NCBI RefSeq assembly: GCF_000002235.5
Contig: NW_022145610.1
Coordinates: 34,621,807 to 34,685,806 of the forward strand
From: Strongylocentrotus purpuratus
Taxonomy: Eukaryota > Echinodermata > Echinoidea > Camarodonta > Strongylocentrotidae
Reading direction: 5' to 3'
DNA length: 64,000 nt
Part shown: positions 25,739 to 41,600 of the stretch, in pieces
Layout of the letters: every line of letters starts with the position of its first letter
Position numbering within the stretch: the stretch's first letter is position 1
Notes under the pieces: generated by a model
Database searches by the model: none
The model's input: only the letters and a program-made list of their open reading frames with translations
Told to the model about the DNA's origin: nothing
Translations under genes and position numbers: made by a program

Positions 25739-26639
25739 ATATGGATTTTAAAATTAAAAGTATAAATTTGAGAATATGTTTCTATCATAGATTCTTTTTT
25801 AGTTTTTCTTTTTAAAAAGAAAAATTATATGTAGAGGTGAAATAAATATCCTTCTGAAGAAAAATATCCTTCCGAAGTAAAATATATTGGCTACTTATAG
25901 AAGGGTAAAGGAAGATGGGGGCTAATTAATTTGATTTAAGGGCAAGCCCGCCCCCTCCCTCTCCCTTTTGTTTTTCTAGCTCATTGCTTAGTTGTTTAAT
26001 CCTATTCCATCCATAAACTTCTCTGATTTCCTCTTGATTTCCACAATCAATCTCCCCACTACCAATGGGTATTTTAACTTATCGCTATTACGTCTCTTGA
26101 GAGCAAGTATGTCTGTATCTTTGGCACAGTGTGAATACTCTCTGCACTTGTAACTGTATAAGGTAATTCAATTCTCCCCTCAAGAACTAAAATGCCTTGG
26201 CGTCATCGGCAATCATAATTGGCTGTAAAATGAATTTCCTTTGAGCTAACTAAATTTCACCAGCCTGATGTTGGTGTAAGTCAATTTGTATTGATTTATC
26301 TCTTGTTCAGAGAATGTTTATCTTTCCTCTGCCATTTCAAAGCCGTTATTGCCATGGAAAAAGCTGCAGTGTCATTTTACATTTATAATAGAAAGCTCAT
26401 AGATAATTTGAAAATAATCTGGATTTAGCAGACAGAGAGGTTTGTTTCCAGATTTGTGCATGATGCATAGATAAATGTATCATTTAATCCCTCTATAGAT
26501 CTCTCCTATCTCTTTACTTTTCATTGACCTATATTTCAATTATTGAATCGTCTAATGAAAGCCATGTTGACATTAAGTTAATATTGAGATAGTTGCGCTA
26601 ATGCTCAATTTGCTCTCAGCAAAATCCCCCCCCCCCCCC

Positions 26640-26670
<31 letters not shown>

Positions 26671-29535
26671 ATTATACTGAAATGAACATTATATTGTCTT
26701 ATTTCAATTGTTACTAGTTAATTGTTGCAGTAATCCCAATCAAAGCTCCTTTGAAGCTATACCGGGATGTCAATCATGTCATGTACCAATGAAGGTGCTA
26801 AGGTGCTAAGCTTGTGTTGTGTCACATAGCACATAGACTATATACAATACAATTGAGAAAAGTGTGTCATTGCAAGTTAAAATATGCATGGGTTCCTATA
26901 TAGCATGTAGGACCCAGCAGGAGGCTGCATCATGCTGATGAGGGGGTAGTACAGCCGGCCTCTCTGAATGTTTCTGGGTAGCAGTGAGTTCCTCTGTTGT
27001 CCAGTATTTAGTCATCTGCTGCAATGTTCTCTTGTATCTGTCAACAAGGAGTTCAAATAAGCCCTTTTAGCTATCAACAGATGTAACTTTTCAGAGAAAG
27101 AGAGAGAGAGAAAGTACACACAGCTATCTATATTACCTGAATAAGAAAGTGTGTTTTACCCAATTACAAGCTTCCATATGCTTCTAAATTGCATAGATGC
27201 CCTTCATCATCGTTATCAATTGTTATTTTTGTTGATACATATGGTAAAACTCAATTAAAAAGTCTAGCATATTAAATTCAATAGATCTTCTCTTTCCCTT
27301 CTTCATTCTTCATAGGCTTGCTATGCTATGGGTGAAGCGGACATCTTGGTTATGGGCCATCCAGGTTTCCATAGCGATCATAAGCCTCGCCCAGCATCTT
27401 CTTCTGATGTATCTACAACACAAGGTCAGTTACCTGGCTAAATGCCTGTTCACCTATGTTCCGATAAACCACGTATTTACAACAAATCTTGTCTAACCTG
27501 CCTTAAGTTCATAGAAATTTATAAAATGGTGCAGTGAATGTTAAGAATTAGCTGTGACATACTTTCATTTTCTTTCTAATCAAAAGCAGATAATTTTGAT
27601 AATCCATGATATAAAAGTATAATATAATACTTTTGTGAAAGATGATGATGAGAATATGATACAAATAATCTTGATATAATTGAAATCTTTCTTTGTCTGT
27701 ACTATTAGTGATATTGTGATGTTGAATTGGTGATGAGTGTGACATATTAATTAATCTTTCTCAATTTATCTGTTACAGGGCAGCATTCTTCAACAAATTT
27801 TCAGCGTGTATTTTTTTCTTGAAGCTGTAAACAGTGTGCCATTTATTGTTACAGTAAGTTTTACACTCTTTTTTTAGATATTATTAAGTTTTTACTAAAA
27901 TTTGGTAAATGAATTTTAGTATAACATTTTGCTTAAAAAGATAAAATGAATAATAATTCCATACAAACTTCTTATTACTAAATATCAGAAAATGTAGGAG
28001 GGATTCTCTTTATTTTATGAAATATATTATAAATATCATGAAGATAATGTATAATTGTAATCAAAACTTTATTTTATACCAATTTATTATAATTTTACCA
28101 ATATCTAACTGTTACATCATACACACTCTAATCATTTAACTTTGTAGTCTCTATCATTACGTTTTTATGCAACATCTTTCAATGTCTATCCGTCAAGATA
28201 TGCATATATTTTGCAGTACAGCATCATAACCATGAGTCATGATTTTTCTTTTTTGAATATACCATAAATGATTGAATGAATGAATTGATTTCATTATTAC
28301 AGATTTTCTGGGAGCCTCTGAGGAATCTTTTTATACCTATTTATCTGAACTGCTGGCTGGCCAAGTATCTTCTAGAAAATCTTTTTGTAAGTATCTCGTT
28401 AATAGTGTTGGCCTTCAAATCCTTTGAATACCAAGCCCACGACATTCATTTTGTAGCACTTAGTATTAAATGCTTAAAGCTAAATGTCATGAAATCAAGA
28501 TAATTCATGCTAGAGTGTATAAAGACATGTCATTCCAATATCAGTCATATCCAACTTGTCAGCATTATCAATAGGCTTGGAATATCAGCTATTATTACAC
28601 ATATCAGACATCTGAGCTGGCCATTTACAAAACCGTATTACCCTAGTTTTCACTAGCAGTGGGAACGAAGGGGTATATTCTTTGTATTTTCCTTGGGCTC
28701 CCTGCTCGTATAGACTTTGCGTGTAGAGACGAGTGAAAATATAGTCTCATATTGACCGTGCCGTATCTTGTCACTTTCATTGCGCATCTATTAAACCTGC
28801 GCACTTTGCGCGCACTCTATTGTGACGTAATAATCACACCAAAGGCACACTGTTTGCAGTGTATCAAAAATTTCGTCAAGCACTGCTGGTTGACACAGTT
28901 TGTTCAGTTATTTGAGATTGTCATGGTTGATTTATGTATTTGCTCTAGATGTCTGATTTGGATAACAATAAAAATACTGACTGGCTTAACTTTCGGTAGA
29001 TACCACATATATTGCCCTCACAAGACCCATATTGCCCTCGTCTTTGACTCAGGGCAATATGGGTCTAGTTTGGGCAATATATGTGGTATCTACCGAAAGT
29101 TAAGCCAGGCAGTATTATATAATTAAGAACCAGAAGGGTATGAACTTAAATTTAAGGTATATGTTATGAAGTTATTTGCTATCAATGAATAACAGCAATT
29201 GTAATCTTCTGAAGATGTTGAAGTACTTTGTGACGTGAGTATGATGTACCTAAAAGGGGTTTTACCTAGTTGAACTTCTCAGTTCGTCTGTCTGGAAACA
29301 AAAGGGCATTAACTCATATCATTTTATATTATAAGCCTTCTGACTCCTAACTGGAATGACAGCATCAGTAATCTTATGAAGAAATGGGAGTAATTCAACT
29401 ATGGTGGCATCGAGCGGAATGTAACTGAGTTGCCCACAACAAATCCAATTTGATTCAATAGGACAGTTACCCTCAGGAGTATGTTCCCTGTGGACAAAAT
29501 TACCTCCCAATCAATTACACCTTTCCCCCATGACT

Positions 29536-29572
<37 letters not shown>

Positions 29573-29616
29573 ACTCTCTCTATCTATCTCTCTCTCTCTG
29601 TCTCTATCTCTCTCTC

Positions 29617-29654
<38 letters not shown>

Positions 29655-32600
29655 ACTCTCTCTATCTATCTCTCTCTCTCTGTCTCTATCTCTCTCTCTT
29701 CCGAAAGGACAATTACCAATATACGTTTTCATTAGTATGATACAGTTTATTTAAACTAGAGCAGTCTGAAGTCAATTATGTATCGTGGAGGTGTCGTGGT
29801 ATAGTGGTTCATTCACTTGACTCTCAATCTAAGGGTTGAGGGTTCAATTCCCCGCCTGGCACTAACATCCTTTGGCAAGACATTAATCCATAATATGCCA
29901 CTCTCCACCCAGGTGTAAATGGGTACCTGGCAACTGCTGGGCTAATAATAATTGCAGGGCCTTCAGAAAGAATGATGAGGCTTCCCTGGGTAAACAAAAA
30001 ATATTTTAAAACCAGAAAGATGTTAATGGCTTGCTTGCATATGCTGTGATTGACCATGATTTCTTTGTGTTACTTTTTATACACACCTGTCATTCATTCG
30101 GTACATACAAGAGAATATTACCTCAGGATATGGCTTACACCTTCTTCTTCCACATTGGGTTAACCCCTCCCAGCATATTGACTCTTGCCCTTACTAAAGT
30201 TCGTGTCCATAGCCTTGCTAATTGATGATGCTATGTAGGCCTGGTGCTGTGTATTGATTGCCATTTCCATAATACATGAAGCTATCTCCACTGTCCTATT
30301 GGCTATGACTGAAATTATGTAAGAAAGTTGCAAGTAGAGGTGTTGTAGTATAGAGGTGTCATAGTCGAGTGGTTTAAATATGTAGACCGGAAGTGGTAAA
30401 ATTGCGGTTCAAGGGTTTTGGGTGCAAAATATCCATTCAATATTGTTTAAATATTGCCTTCAGAAGGTTTAGATGGCAATACTTCAACCTAAATTGCCCA
30501 AAAAGCAAAAATATTTGCCCAAATGTTCAATGTTGAAGTGCATTCTCGATATCTATCCAGGCCGGATCGATATGATCATTTACCAAATATATCAGTAAGT
30601 AGGCGGTTTCCCGGCAAAATTTGTACCATCACGTATAAGTCGAAACATATTCTTTCACATGATTGGTAATAAGAGCTTCCATTTCATTTTTTGAGAGGGG
30701 TTGTGTTTCCAAAACCGGTCTTTACCTTTTAAGCACTTGACTGGAAATGCAACAGTCATGGGTTTGATCCCTGACACAGCACTATTGTCCTTTGGCAAGC
30801 CATTAATTTACATTTTCCACTCAATACCCGTGACTGAAATGGGGACCTGGTAGGACGAAGAAAGTCTTTTTAATCAAATATTTGCCAAATGCCCTCACGG
30901 TGACCATATGGTAGGAATTCTCCCCAGGTAGTGGAAATTGTGCAGGCTGTGTGCGTGATTGAATCCGATGACCAGGGTAATGATAATACCTGTAAGTATT
31001 TAGAGATGGTATTCCTAATTAAGCCCTACATAAATCCAGATAAATTATTATCATTAAGTATGGGGGAGGGGTAAATGTCTCTGCAAGTGCTTCACTGTAA
31101 TCTAACCTACCGGTATTCCCTGCATGAAGATTCTTAATTCCTGGTCAATGCTTTGAAAACTTACGATTATGCGACTTTCGTGTTTTTCTCTCATTTTCAG
31201 AACGATCTTCACAGAGTAATGATGCGTTCTCATTCTGCCCTCTCCCAGCGAGTCATGATATTGTTTTCATTCATACTTTGCCTCATATTCACCTGGTAAG
31301 CACCAGTATTTTATTATGTAAATGGAAAATACATTTTAAAGATGTTTAAATGTCATTTTGTGTGATAAGATATAGTTTTATGAATTATTTATCCGATCAA
31401 AATTGTATACAAGATCACATGCATTTCATCATTGAATCAAATGAAACATTCACTGGATGTTCAAGAATACAAATGAATGACATGATAAACAATTTGGTTA
31501 AAACAAAGCATGGTAGCTATGTAGTGAGAAAGAAAGACATGAAAATGGAGATAATCTTCCCTATCCTTGTATTTAAAGGGCAAGTCCTACCCGTTTGCAA
31601 GTTGGACGAAGTCGAACAAAAAATACGAATTTTATTAAAATGTTCACAAAATTCATGAAACATTGACATGAGTCACTTAAGCTGTATGCAATTTACAAAG
31701 TTGATGATGTCATCAAACAGAACTCATGTTGCTAGTGGACCAGACTTCTGTAATACTTGGTCTCTTTGTGCAAATGAGAGTTGCAGTCAAATTTATGTAA
31801 ATCTGTTCATATTTACTGGGTCACACAATTAATTTTCATCATGAAAAACCATTTGGAATCAATTTAAACCAGTTCACCTTAAATGCACTGAATCCTTTCC
31901 CAGAGTTCAAGATGAGCTTTAAACTTTACAACCTTCTTTCCTCCTTTTTTCTTGCCAGTGCCTGTGGCATGCACCACTTAGAGAGAGGGGACATCAGTAC
32001 GAACGGCATGTCTTTCTTCCATGCTTTCTACTTTACAATTGTAACTTTCTCCACGGTGGGGTATGGGGACATTGAGGTCCGCATCTGGCCCTCTCAACTC
32101 TATGTCATCATCATGATCTGTTCGGCTCTCGTCATTCTACCAATACAGGTCAGATTTAAAAGCAAAATATGTTCTTTTATTAAAAGCAGAAAAATGAGAT
32201 CAGTGAGAGTTTGAGGAGAATCTGATGCAGAATGAGAAAGTTGTTGGTTTCACACTCTAGTCGTCAGCGCTGTGGTGTACATTCTTAGCTTATTCCCCTT
32301 TTGCTTTTACTGAAAATTCCATAAATTTCCATTCCAAATTTGATGAAAAAATTGACCTTTTTTTGAGGGGATGTACTTGTACATTGTAATAAGGGAATAG
32401 GTGCTGCTTTTTAAAGGGGGAGGGGGTGGCCTGTCAGAATTTTTAAAGAATTGTGTCCCCCCCCCCTCCCTTGCAATAGTATGGATTTGCTCTTATCATA
32501 AGCAATAAAAAATCATTGCGATAGTTGGCTTCGAGTGAGAAGGGATTATATAGATTAAATTATAATAGCATCCATTAGCATGATGTACAGTTTATTTTTC

Positions 32601-35600
32601 TTTCTCTTAAGAGAGATAGAGGTCGGGGGAGAAGGATAGACAGAAAAAATAGCCGTCTTTATTTCTTGTGTTTTTTTGTTTAAATCTACAGTTGGAAAAC
32701 CTGGCCTACTTGATCATGGAGAGGCAGAAACAAGGCGGGACATACAGCCGACATCGAGCACAGACTGAGAAGCATGTTGTCGTATGCGCAACCAACCTGC
32801 AGTACGATCTCATCGTTGATTTCCTCAATGAGTTCTATGCGCATAACGACCTCCAGGTATGTAAACTGTCGATCTCTATAATTATGAAGACTGCTTAGGA
32901 AACGGACAAAATGAAAAAAGGGGTCTTTATGTGGTCATCCAAACAGATGCACATCCAGTGGATGTATATTTGTTTTAGTACACATTGTGATATTAATCTA
33001 CACAACATATAACAATCTTTACATTAATTGTCTAGATTCTAATCGTTTTCTTCACCATTTATCCACATTTTGTATTTGTGCCCTCCTGCTAGACACAGGA
33101 TTTGATATGGGGTCCAAGGGAAACAAACATGTAGTACTTACATTTTGAAGGTTGATCCGTGAGAGTTATTTAAAACCAAACGTAACAGTTAAAAATTAGA
33201 ACTAAATCCCAACTTTAGTTTTAAAATGATTTTTGATGATTTTTCATAAACCTAGTGGTACAAGGGAGGTTAAAACTCATCCATAATGATAAAAATGGTG
33301 CTTATAAAGCACTTACCACCGAAGTCTCTAAGGGCTACAACAAACAAAATACAATCATAAACAATTACATATTTAAACAAAACAATGCAAATAAACCTAC
33401 AATTACAATACATATAAAATATACATCAATGTGAACAGAGTAAGTTAATCATCAAAAGCAATTTTGAATAAATGTGTCTTAAGACAAGTTCCATGTTCCA
33501 TGTTCTTCTTCACCTATGCTATTTATTATTTGTTTTAGGATTTCTTTGTGGTTCTTCTGTCTCCTTGTGAACTTGACAACGCCCTGAAGGCCCTGCTGAC
33601 CGTCCCTCTCTGGGCTCAGAGGGTCATCTACATCCAGGGGTCAGCGCTCAAGGATGGGGACCTCATCAGATGCAGGTATTTATCTTTACTTTCCGGCTTT
33701 GCAATTATTTTTAAAGCGGGACTGCACTACTTGTAGCTACTTGCTCCCTCTATATAGAAAACTTCCCAAATCGGTGCCTGTTGGTCCCCCATGTTGATCC
33801 TCTTTTCTTTTGTTAATTGAGAGCTGAGTTAATGAGATAGCCACCTATCAGTGACCTCGTTGTGTGGTCTAATCCCTTCTGGCCAAACTAGTGCAAACAG
33901 GCTTTAAAACTTTGGTTGCTTTCTTTGCCTCTGTTTGATCACCCGTTTGCAACACATGCAATTTGGCACAAAACAATAGGCACTAATAGACAGAAGGATT
34001 GTTTTGTGCAACTCGGTGGTTTTGCAAAGTTACCCATTTTTATTCTTGGTTTGCTTCATGACAACCTTTGTTAAGGCTGGTATTGATTTATCTTGCTTAA
34101 TGATTTTCTAAAAATCAATCTCAATCTGGCTAATCCATCTCCAATATTTTTTCACCCACAAAAACTGAAACTGAAAAATAAGCTTGAAGCCTTTGCTATA
34201 AAAATACATTAGTTGTTGTGAAATAAATGAGTGTAATTAATTTTGCAAATGGATATTGCTCTTCTCTGCCTCAAGCTTATTGTAAGTGAATGATCATGAT
34301 GACTTTTTCCATCTTAGCATCATATTCAAAATGCTTGGGGCATTTTTTCTGCAAAATGAGGCTTGTAAGAAATCTGAAGTGCATTTATGAAATATTGGGA
34401 AATGCCAAATTCTTGTTTTGATCAGAAAATATTTCGTCATTCAGATTTCGCTTCCTGTTGCAAAGGAAATTGCTATTTTGCTGTAAGAATCTCTTCTACA
34501 ATCATAAGAATATTTTTTAATAACAAAAAGAGATATCTGGGAACCTTGGAAAAACACCAGGGAGATCAGCTATGTGATTCTAGGGAAACTCTATCCATCA
34601 AATGCTTTTTGCAATCCTTGAAATAAAACCCAATGACATTTAACAGGATAGAAGATAGGTGTCATGTGACAATGTGGGACTCTGGGTTGCCATGGTTTCT
34701 CGCTAACTTGATCACATGACAACCGGGGAGGCTAGAGGCCATTGTCCAGGATTACACCAAATTGTCAAGCGAGCTGATTTTTCAGATGAGAAAATGTTAG
34801 TGTTTTTGTTTTTCTAGCCCGCTATCCAAGGTAGGTATCGAGTAGTGGATTCTGTTTTCATAAAGGCTTATTCACTTGAGACACAGTATTATGTTTTGGC
34901 GTGTACATGTCCTTCAGAGTCAGGATTTTGGAAGCAACCAAAATTACATCAACTGTTTTCTACAGCATCCAAGTATGGTGTTTTTTATAACCCCAAAATA
35001 ATTGTTTGATATAAATAATATGTCAAGAAAAATGCTTTTTGCCAGCTAGACTCTGGATCTTCAGGAACCATTAAATGCTCAGCAAGACACAAGATTTTTA
35101 TTTAGAGGGATGAGATGAATGTTGACATTTTCATAACATTCATTCTCATTTAAACATGAATCCTTCAACTGAATGTCAGTCTTTTAATTTGTGACTCTAG
35201 TAACCCTTTCTTCCCTCTAATTGGAGATAATCTTTTGGTCTGCAAGGCAGTCTTCTTCAATATTAACTTATCTGTAGGTCCTTGAATGTAAGTCTCTAGA
35301 AGTCTCCATGCTAGTAGAGGATAATTTTTCAGTCTGCAAAGTAAAGCTCGTTGGTGTTAGGTTTATACAAGTATGCCTGAAGGAAAAATGTACCCCCTAT
35401 GATTAAATGTTGCAACTTAATCATTCATGCAAGAGGCTTGTTACCCTAGCAACCCTTTCTTACCTCTAATGGGAGATAATCTTTTGGTCTGCAAATCAAG
35501 TCTCTAGAAAACCTATCTTCACTCTAATGGAGGATAATTTTTCAGCCTTTAAGCTAGTAAAGCTCTTTTGTGTTTAATATCTTTATACAAGTATGCCTAA

Positions 35601-38600
35601 AGGGAAAAATGTACCCCTAGCATTAAATGTTGCAACTTATCATACATGGAAGTGGCTTGTTTTAGTAATGGTAATGGTTTCATTGAAAATTCATTTGCAG
35701 CCAGATGGCTGAATTGCAGAATTGTGTACATTGCGTAAAAACATAGATAATTATACAAACATAAATAAACTACGGTAAAATTATCCAGCAAATCGTGTTA
35801 AGACATATCAACACAGTGAATGAATTTCCTAAATAAATCAGTGTACACCTATTTACAAATTGATAAAATTTGCTAAACAGGTAACAGTTGCTTAGATCTA
35901 TTCCACAATCATATAAGACATATATGAAAAGATCGTTCAAACTAAGAGAGAAGAGAGAACAAAAGGGCTGGAGGGAAATATAAAAGAGATGTTGGGAGGG
36001 AAAATAGTACGGAACAGACAGCACGGCGATCCAGAAACAGTATGAGAGAGAGAGAGAGAGAGAGAGAAAGGCAGAGGGGGAGAAATTAAGAGAGGGTGAG
36101 AGATAGAGAGAGAGATATATAAGATATTGCTGAGGATGAGAGTGTATAGCAGACATATCAAAGATAAGGTAAAAAGTACAGTTTTGACATTTTTTTAGTC
36201 ATCTGTTATACGGAGAAGAATACACATGTACAAAGTAAGGTCTTATTGTATGTTTTTTTTATTATTGGCTCATAAAAGCACACAGAGATTAATTGTTATT
36301 GTTGTGTTTTTTTTACAGGATGGATGATGCTGAGGCCTGTTTTATTTTGTCTCCGAGGAATTTTATGGACAGATGCGAAGCAGTAAGTGCTACTGCTTTG
36401 ATAATTTGTGCCACATTAATTAGAATTTTAGTTCACTTCTTCATTCTGCTTTCGTAATGGTGCATTCTGTGTTCTTTGTAAATTCATAATTTCATGCATT
36501 AAAGTATTTAGATTTAGAGAGAATGGGTGTGTAGGGATTACATTTGATGATTAACTAAACATGTTTATTAAATCTATACATTTCTTTTTCTTCAAAAGGG
36601 ATAGGCAGTTTACAGAAGGGGGGTTCAAAAACTTCCACTGTGTATTATTGCTGTTAAGGATGGTTAATAAAACTATCATAAAAACTCATTTTTCAAAAAA
36701 CTAAACTCTTCAAATATATGACAATGTAGTGAGGAGAAATCAATATGATTTATTTATGCGAAAGCTAAAATATTAATACAATATTTCCCCAACAGATTAT
36801 AGAAAATTGATGAAATTGAATGGTTAGATTGATATTCCATGGTTTACAGTGAAAGAAAGATTGATCAGTGAATATTTACTGTTATTTCTATAGTAAGATT
36901 CATGTAGATCAATTTCATTTTAAACGTCAGTCACCCTTATAACCATCGCAAATGTCAATTTGTATGATTTCTTTTGCTGAATTAAAGTTTTTGAGCTGCT
37001 CAAATAAGACCATTTTGCATGGGTCATGCTAATTCTTCCTTGCCAATTCCTACTGCATGTTTCTGTAGACTAGTTTTCATACTAACGCATCGTGCCACTC
37101 TTAACCCCTTGACTACTGAATTTTCTCAACCTCATTTGCTTAATACAGGGACCACTCGGTTCCTGTAGGCAATGGGTTTACTTTCTTTCAATGCTTCTGA
37201 TGGAGTAGATCTGCTAAATGTTTGGTCCAAGAATAGTTGTTTCATTTTTCTATTATAAAAACAAAATGTAGGCTTATACGCATTGGAAGATAAGCATGCT
37301 AAACAGAACCATGAAACAAAGAATCAACCTCATAAACTAGCCCATAAAATCTCATTCATGAGAATTGGTCTGAGATATATTTATGCTGAATGTCGCTTAT
37401 CATAAGTAATGCTAATGTACTGAATTGCCATGATAAGACTTCAATAACTGATGAGTGTTTCTGATGTACAGTGTGAGGTAATTTGAGAATGACTGCACAT
37501 TACTACCAGGATGTTGTGTGGTAACTAGACCTTGAGGTGTGAATGTGACAGAAAATTGTCCTAAAACCATTGACTACTGGATTCTCTCCTTCGTATAGAC
37601 TTAATAAGGGAACCACCCAGTTCCTGTAGCAAATAGATTAAGAAGCTCAGCAGACTATCAGATTAATCATGTTAATCCATTGAAGGTTAATTCAAATAAT
37701 ATGAAACTTGGGGATGACATGTGAAGATTGAAGATTATCATACTCTTCTCCTGGTACAGATGTATATGAGGTAGCTTTGGATTAGCATGATACAGTAAAT
37801 GATTTTCTTTCTTTTTAATGCTTGATGAGACAAAAATACTGCTCAAGGGCTGTAATTTCCCAAAGTAACAGGTTTCATTTCATTATTAACATTGATATCG
37901 TAAAGATGTATCCTTTAATTGGAGTACATTTTTAGTCCAGTGAGTTTAGGAAATAGTAGATAATACATAGCCACTCTCTCTCTCTTTAAAACCTTTATTA
38001 AAAAATTTGGTATACCGGTACCTCCATATTTCAGACATTTTGTTTCTAAAAGAAATTCAGTCCCTAGGTACACCCCAATTCTCCCCTTTGCTGTTATGCC
38101 CTTACCAATGCACCTTAGTCTTGCATATTTTGCACATTAATATATTTCTTTTTAGACACAATTGATTTAAAGTATGCAGACTTATAAGCATATAATGATG
38201 CCTGTCAAATTAGGGCACTTGTGGTTTGTTTTAAATAATAATAATTTTGTCTTCTTCCTTAATAAATTTATTTTATTGAATATTGCTGAATTCCTTTAGT
38301 TATATTTGGAATGCATTTGAGTAAATGATAAAACGCTTTTAATATCTCCTGTTTTAATGGTTAGATTTAAAGCTGAATTCCTATTTGTGATTATGTAAGG
38401 AGATATGTTTATTCTTCCTGTTTCTTCTACATCTGGACATATATATGTTTTTCTTTTGGTTTTAGATTTTCCAAATGAATTTCATACCGTCAACACGGCC
38501 TCTGTATTAGTTATCTTTATATTATGTATCTCTGGTTCCTCCCAACCCTCCCTCTCTTTCCCTCTTTATATCTCTCTCCCCACATTGCTCCCACACATTA

Positions 38601-41600
38601 AATCAAAGTTATCCTTATCTCTAACTTTTGCTTATTACAAATTTCTTCCTCTCTGTCTTTACCTCTTTGTTTACGGCAAATTGAAACTTTCTGCTGACAC
38701 ATTATTTAAGTGAACTTGTACAGGTGTATGTGTGACAAAAGTCTACTTCGGCAGTCCACTGTTAGTTTAATTGGTAGACCAAAGCACTCAAAGAGTTATA
38801 TCAATATTTTTCCCTTCCTCTTGATTATTCACAATGATTTTTATGCACCTGCTTCTACCCAACCTACCTTTCTATCTTCACTCGCCTATTAACCCCTGGA
38901 TGCCGTTTTAAGCCCCTTCCTTCTCGCAATCACACTCTTCCTCTCTACCTTCTTCTTTTCTACCACGTTAAATTCTCATGCACATTGTGCGCTCTTATGC
39001 CTTTGCAGGATTTGCTGAAAGGTTTGTGTGGTCCGACAGGCAAACAAGCCAGCCATACCATGCGAGACAAATGTGTAAGAACATCTGCTATCTGCATCCC
39101 TAACCCTCTGATTACCAAAGCACGGCTTAATTACCAAGCTTTATGTTTTACCCTGTATTCAGGATTCAGTCAGGTGTATTTACACCAAGACAACTTTAAT
39201 CAAATTCCTGATCAATCTGTTTCCCTTAACGTTCAAAGTATCAAAAGTACAATACACTATGAACATGATATGTTAAAATGTGTAGAAAAGGTGAATATGC
39301 ATGTGACACCTGTTCTACACATTTTTACATAATAGCAGTGAAGGGGTGTTCCTTTGTCTACCACAGCAATTGTTAAGGGTAGAATGAGGAACTGTATATT
39401 TTGTCCTCTTTCTTTGTCCGTCATGTTCATAGTGATATCCATGTACCCTTCCCAAGTTTTGTAATAAACACCTTCTTAAGGATCACTCTGGTGCATTCAA
39501 ACCATAAAAGAAAAAAATTCTTAGAAAACAAATGTCCTATCTACATCCTTAAACCTTTAATTACTAAAGCGTGGATCTTTGTAGCCTTCCTTGGTTTTGT
39601 AAAACCCCATCTTAATGATTTAGTCAGGTGGATTCATATCTTGGAAGATAAATTGTCGGAAAATTCTTAATCTGAACCCTTAGCACAGTACCCTTATACC
39701 CTTTCAGAGTTAAGGTTATACCATGTGTAAAGGATTCAGTGAGGTTCATTCAAATCTTGAAAAATATATATAAATTTATGAGCAAATCCACTGTTTGAAT
39801 CCTTAAATCACTGAGTATCAAAGTAGAGTATCCTGAAATTGTGTAGTACCTTTACCTGTCCTACTAGAGTTAAGTCAATGAATTCATACTGGATATCAAA
39901 CCATATATGGCCGATGTATATAATGACATATTTGTTCTACCTGTACGTGTATTTGCATCTCTAACCTTGTGAATACCACAGTAACACAGTATTCTTATGT
40001 ACATGTAGCATCCTCATACTCCAATATCAAGTTTCAATTAATCTACACCACCCAGTGTACTTGAATCATATGAGATCATTAGCTTCCTTTACCTTCCAAA
40101 CTGAAGTATTCTTTTCTACTTCAGTCATGCTGTCCCCTACCTCAGAGTTATAAACTTCTAAGGTAACCTGTACCACACAGATATAACCTTATGTATCCAT
40201 TCAAGGCCACAGTTATAACCTTATGTATCTATTCAAGACCATAGTTTTAACCTTATGTATATATTCAAGACCATAGTTATAACCTTATGTATCCATTCAA
40301 GGCCACGGTTATGACCTTATGTATCCATTCAAGACCACAGTTATTACCTTATGTATCCATTCAAGGCCACAGTTTTAACCTTATGTATCCATTCAAAGCC
40401 ACAGTTATGACCTTATGTATCCATTCAAGGCCACAGTTTTAACCTTATGTATCCATTCAAGACCACAGTTATTACCTTAGGTATCCATTCAAGACCAAAG
40501 TATAGGAACTTTTCCCTGTCTTCATCATTCATATTTTAACTGCCAAAGGACAGTATCATTTTTGTGTTCTCCTTGTATAGTCATTCCTCCACTTCATTCC
40601 ACTACAAGGTTTAGTTATTAAAACCAAGGTATGTGTCCAATCATTCCCTATCATGTCAATATCAAGGACAGTCCAATACCCCACCCCCCCCCCCCAATTT
40701 TCATTTCCCAATTTTTCATGTTTTGTAAACTTGAACCATAAACCAGGTGTGTCAACTCAACAATGCTCAAAATTGAAGGAAAGTTTTTAAGAATGTACTA
40801 CAATCCTGTGCTGGTGCTCCCTGTTCTATTATTCTTTTATCTGTCAATTCTTGAACATATGATGGATTTGTGTGCAGTGTGTGTGTGCAATAGTTTGGAG
40901 TGGGAGGGAGGGAGTTATGATACATGTGGACATGTATGTACTTTATACAAAGGTTTTAAGTTTGGAAGAATTGCAAGGTTGACTGTTGTAGCATATTTGA
41001 TTAGAACAGATATAAGAAGCAGTGTGGGCATGCATAACTCATTTGACTGTGAATATATACTTGTGATATATACATTAGATTGTCATCATGTAAGCACTAT
41101 TAAAACAGAACATTATCGTAAGTAAGTGAGATGCATGTCAAAGAATCACCTGTCTGTCAAGTGCATGCATACTGTTAGATTCATATTTCATCTTTTGTAA
41201 ATATTTGCTAGTACATATTGATGTATGATAGAAAAAGTCATGAATACCATTTCATATTCATTTTAATTCAATATCTATTATTCCATGGATGTTGAGTCAG
41301 ACATTTTACTGAGCTAACTGTTTACAAAAGAGTGCAATTTATTAGTTCTTGATCTCCAACTATCTCCTCATAGTCACGATCACCCTACTTCGAGCTTGAG
41401 CATGATGTCATTGCTTAACGTTAATTGATCTTCCTATCTGTACATGTATCAACATTCATGATACCAAATATTTTAAGTATCATACTTGCTTGTATAAGTG
41501 CCGTATCAAAATATGAGAAAATTTTCTTATCACAGGTAATAAAAACGGTGCGGGTCAGACAAAGACTAATCTTTGATAATATGTACCAAATTCAAACATT

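Noticed and set aside
28752-29126. 124-residue frame
   Set aside because: Its 3' third is the palindrome at 28973-29116 and the rest lacks any motif.
29788-29870. Candidate tRNA gene
   Set aside because: A and B boxes are present but acceptor and anticodon arms do not fold cleanly, and the sequence continues into a SINE body found elsewhere in the window.
31350-31658. 102-residue frame in the intron after exon 8
   Set aside because: No Slo2 similarity, no splice context, and phases of exons 8 and 9 join directly. The 3' part matches a repeat end (TTTAAAGGGCAAGTCC).
40190-40500. CRISPR-like regular array
   Set aside because: Units are directly tandem with no unique spacers, in a eukaryotic intron; a minisatellite. 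The same applies to 11555-12172.
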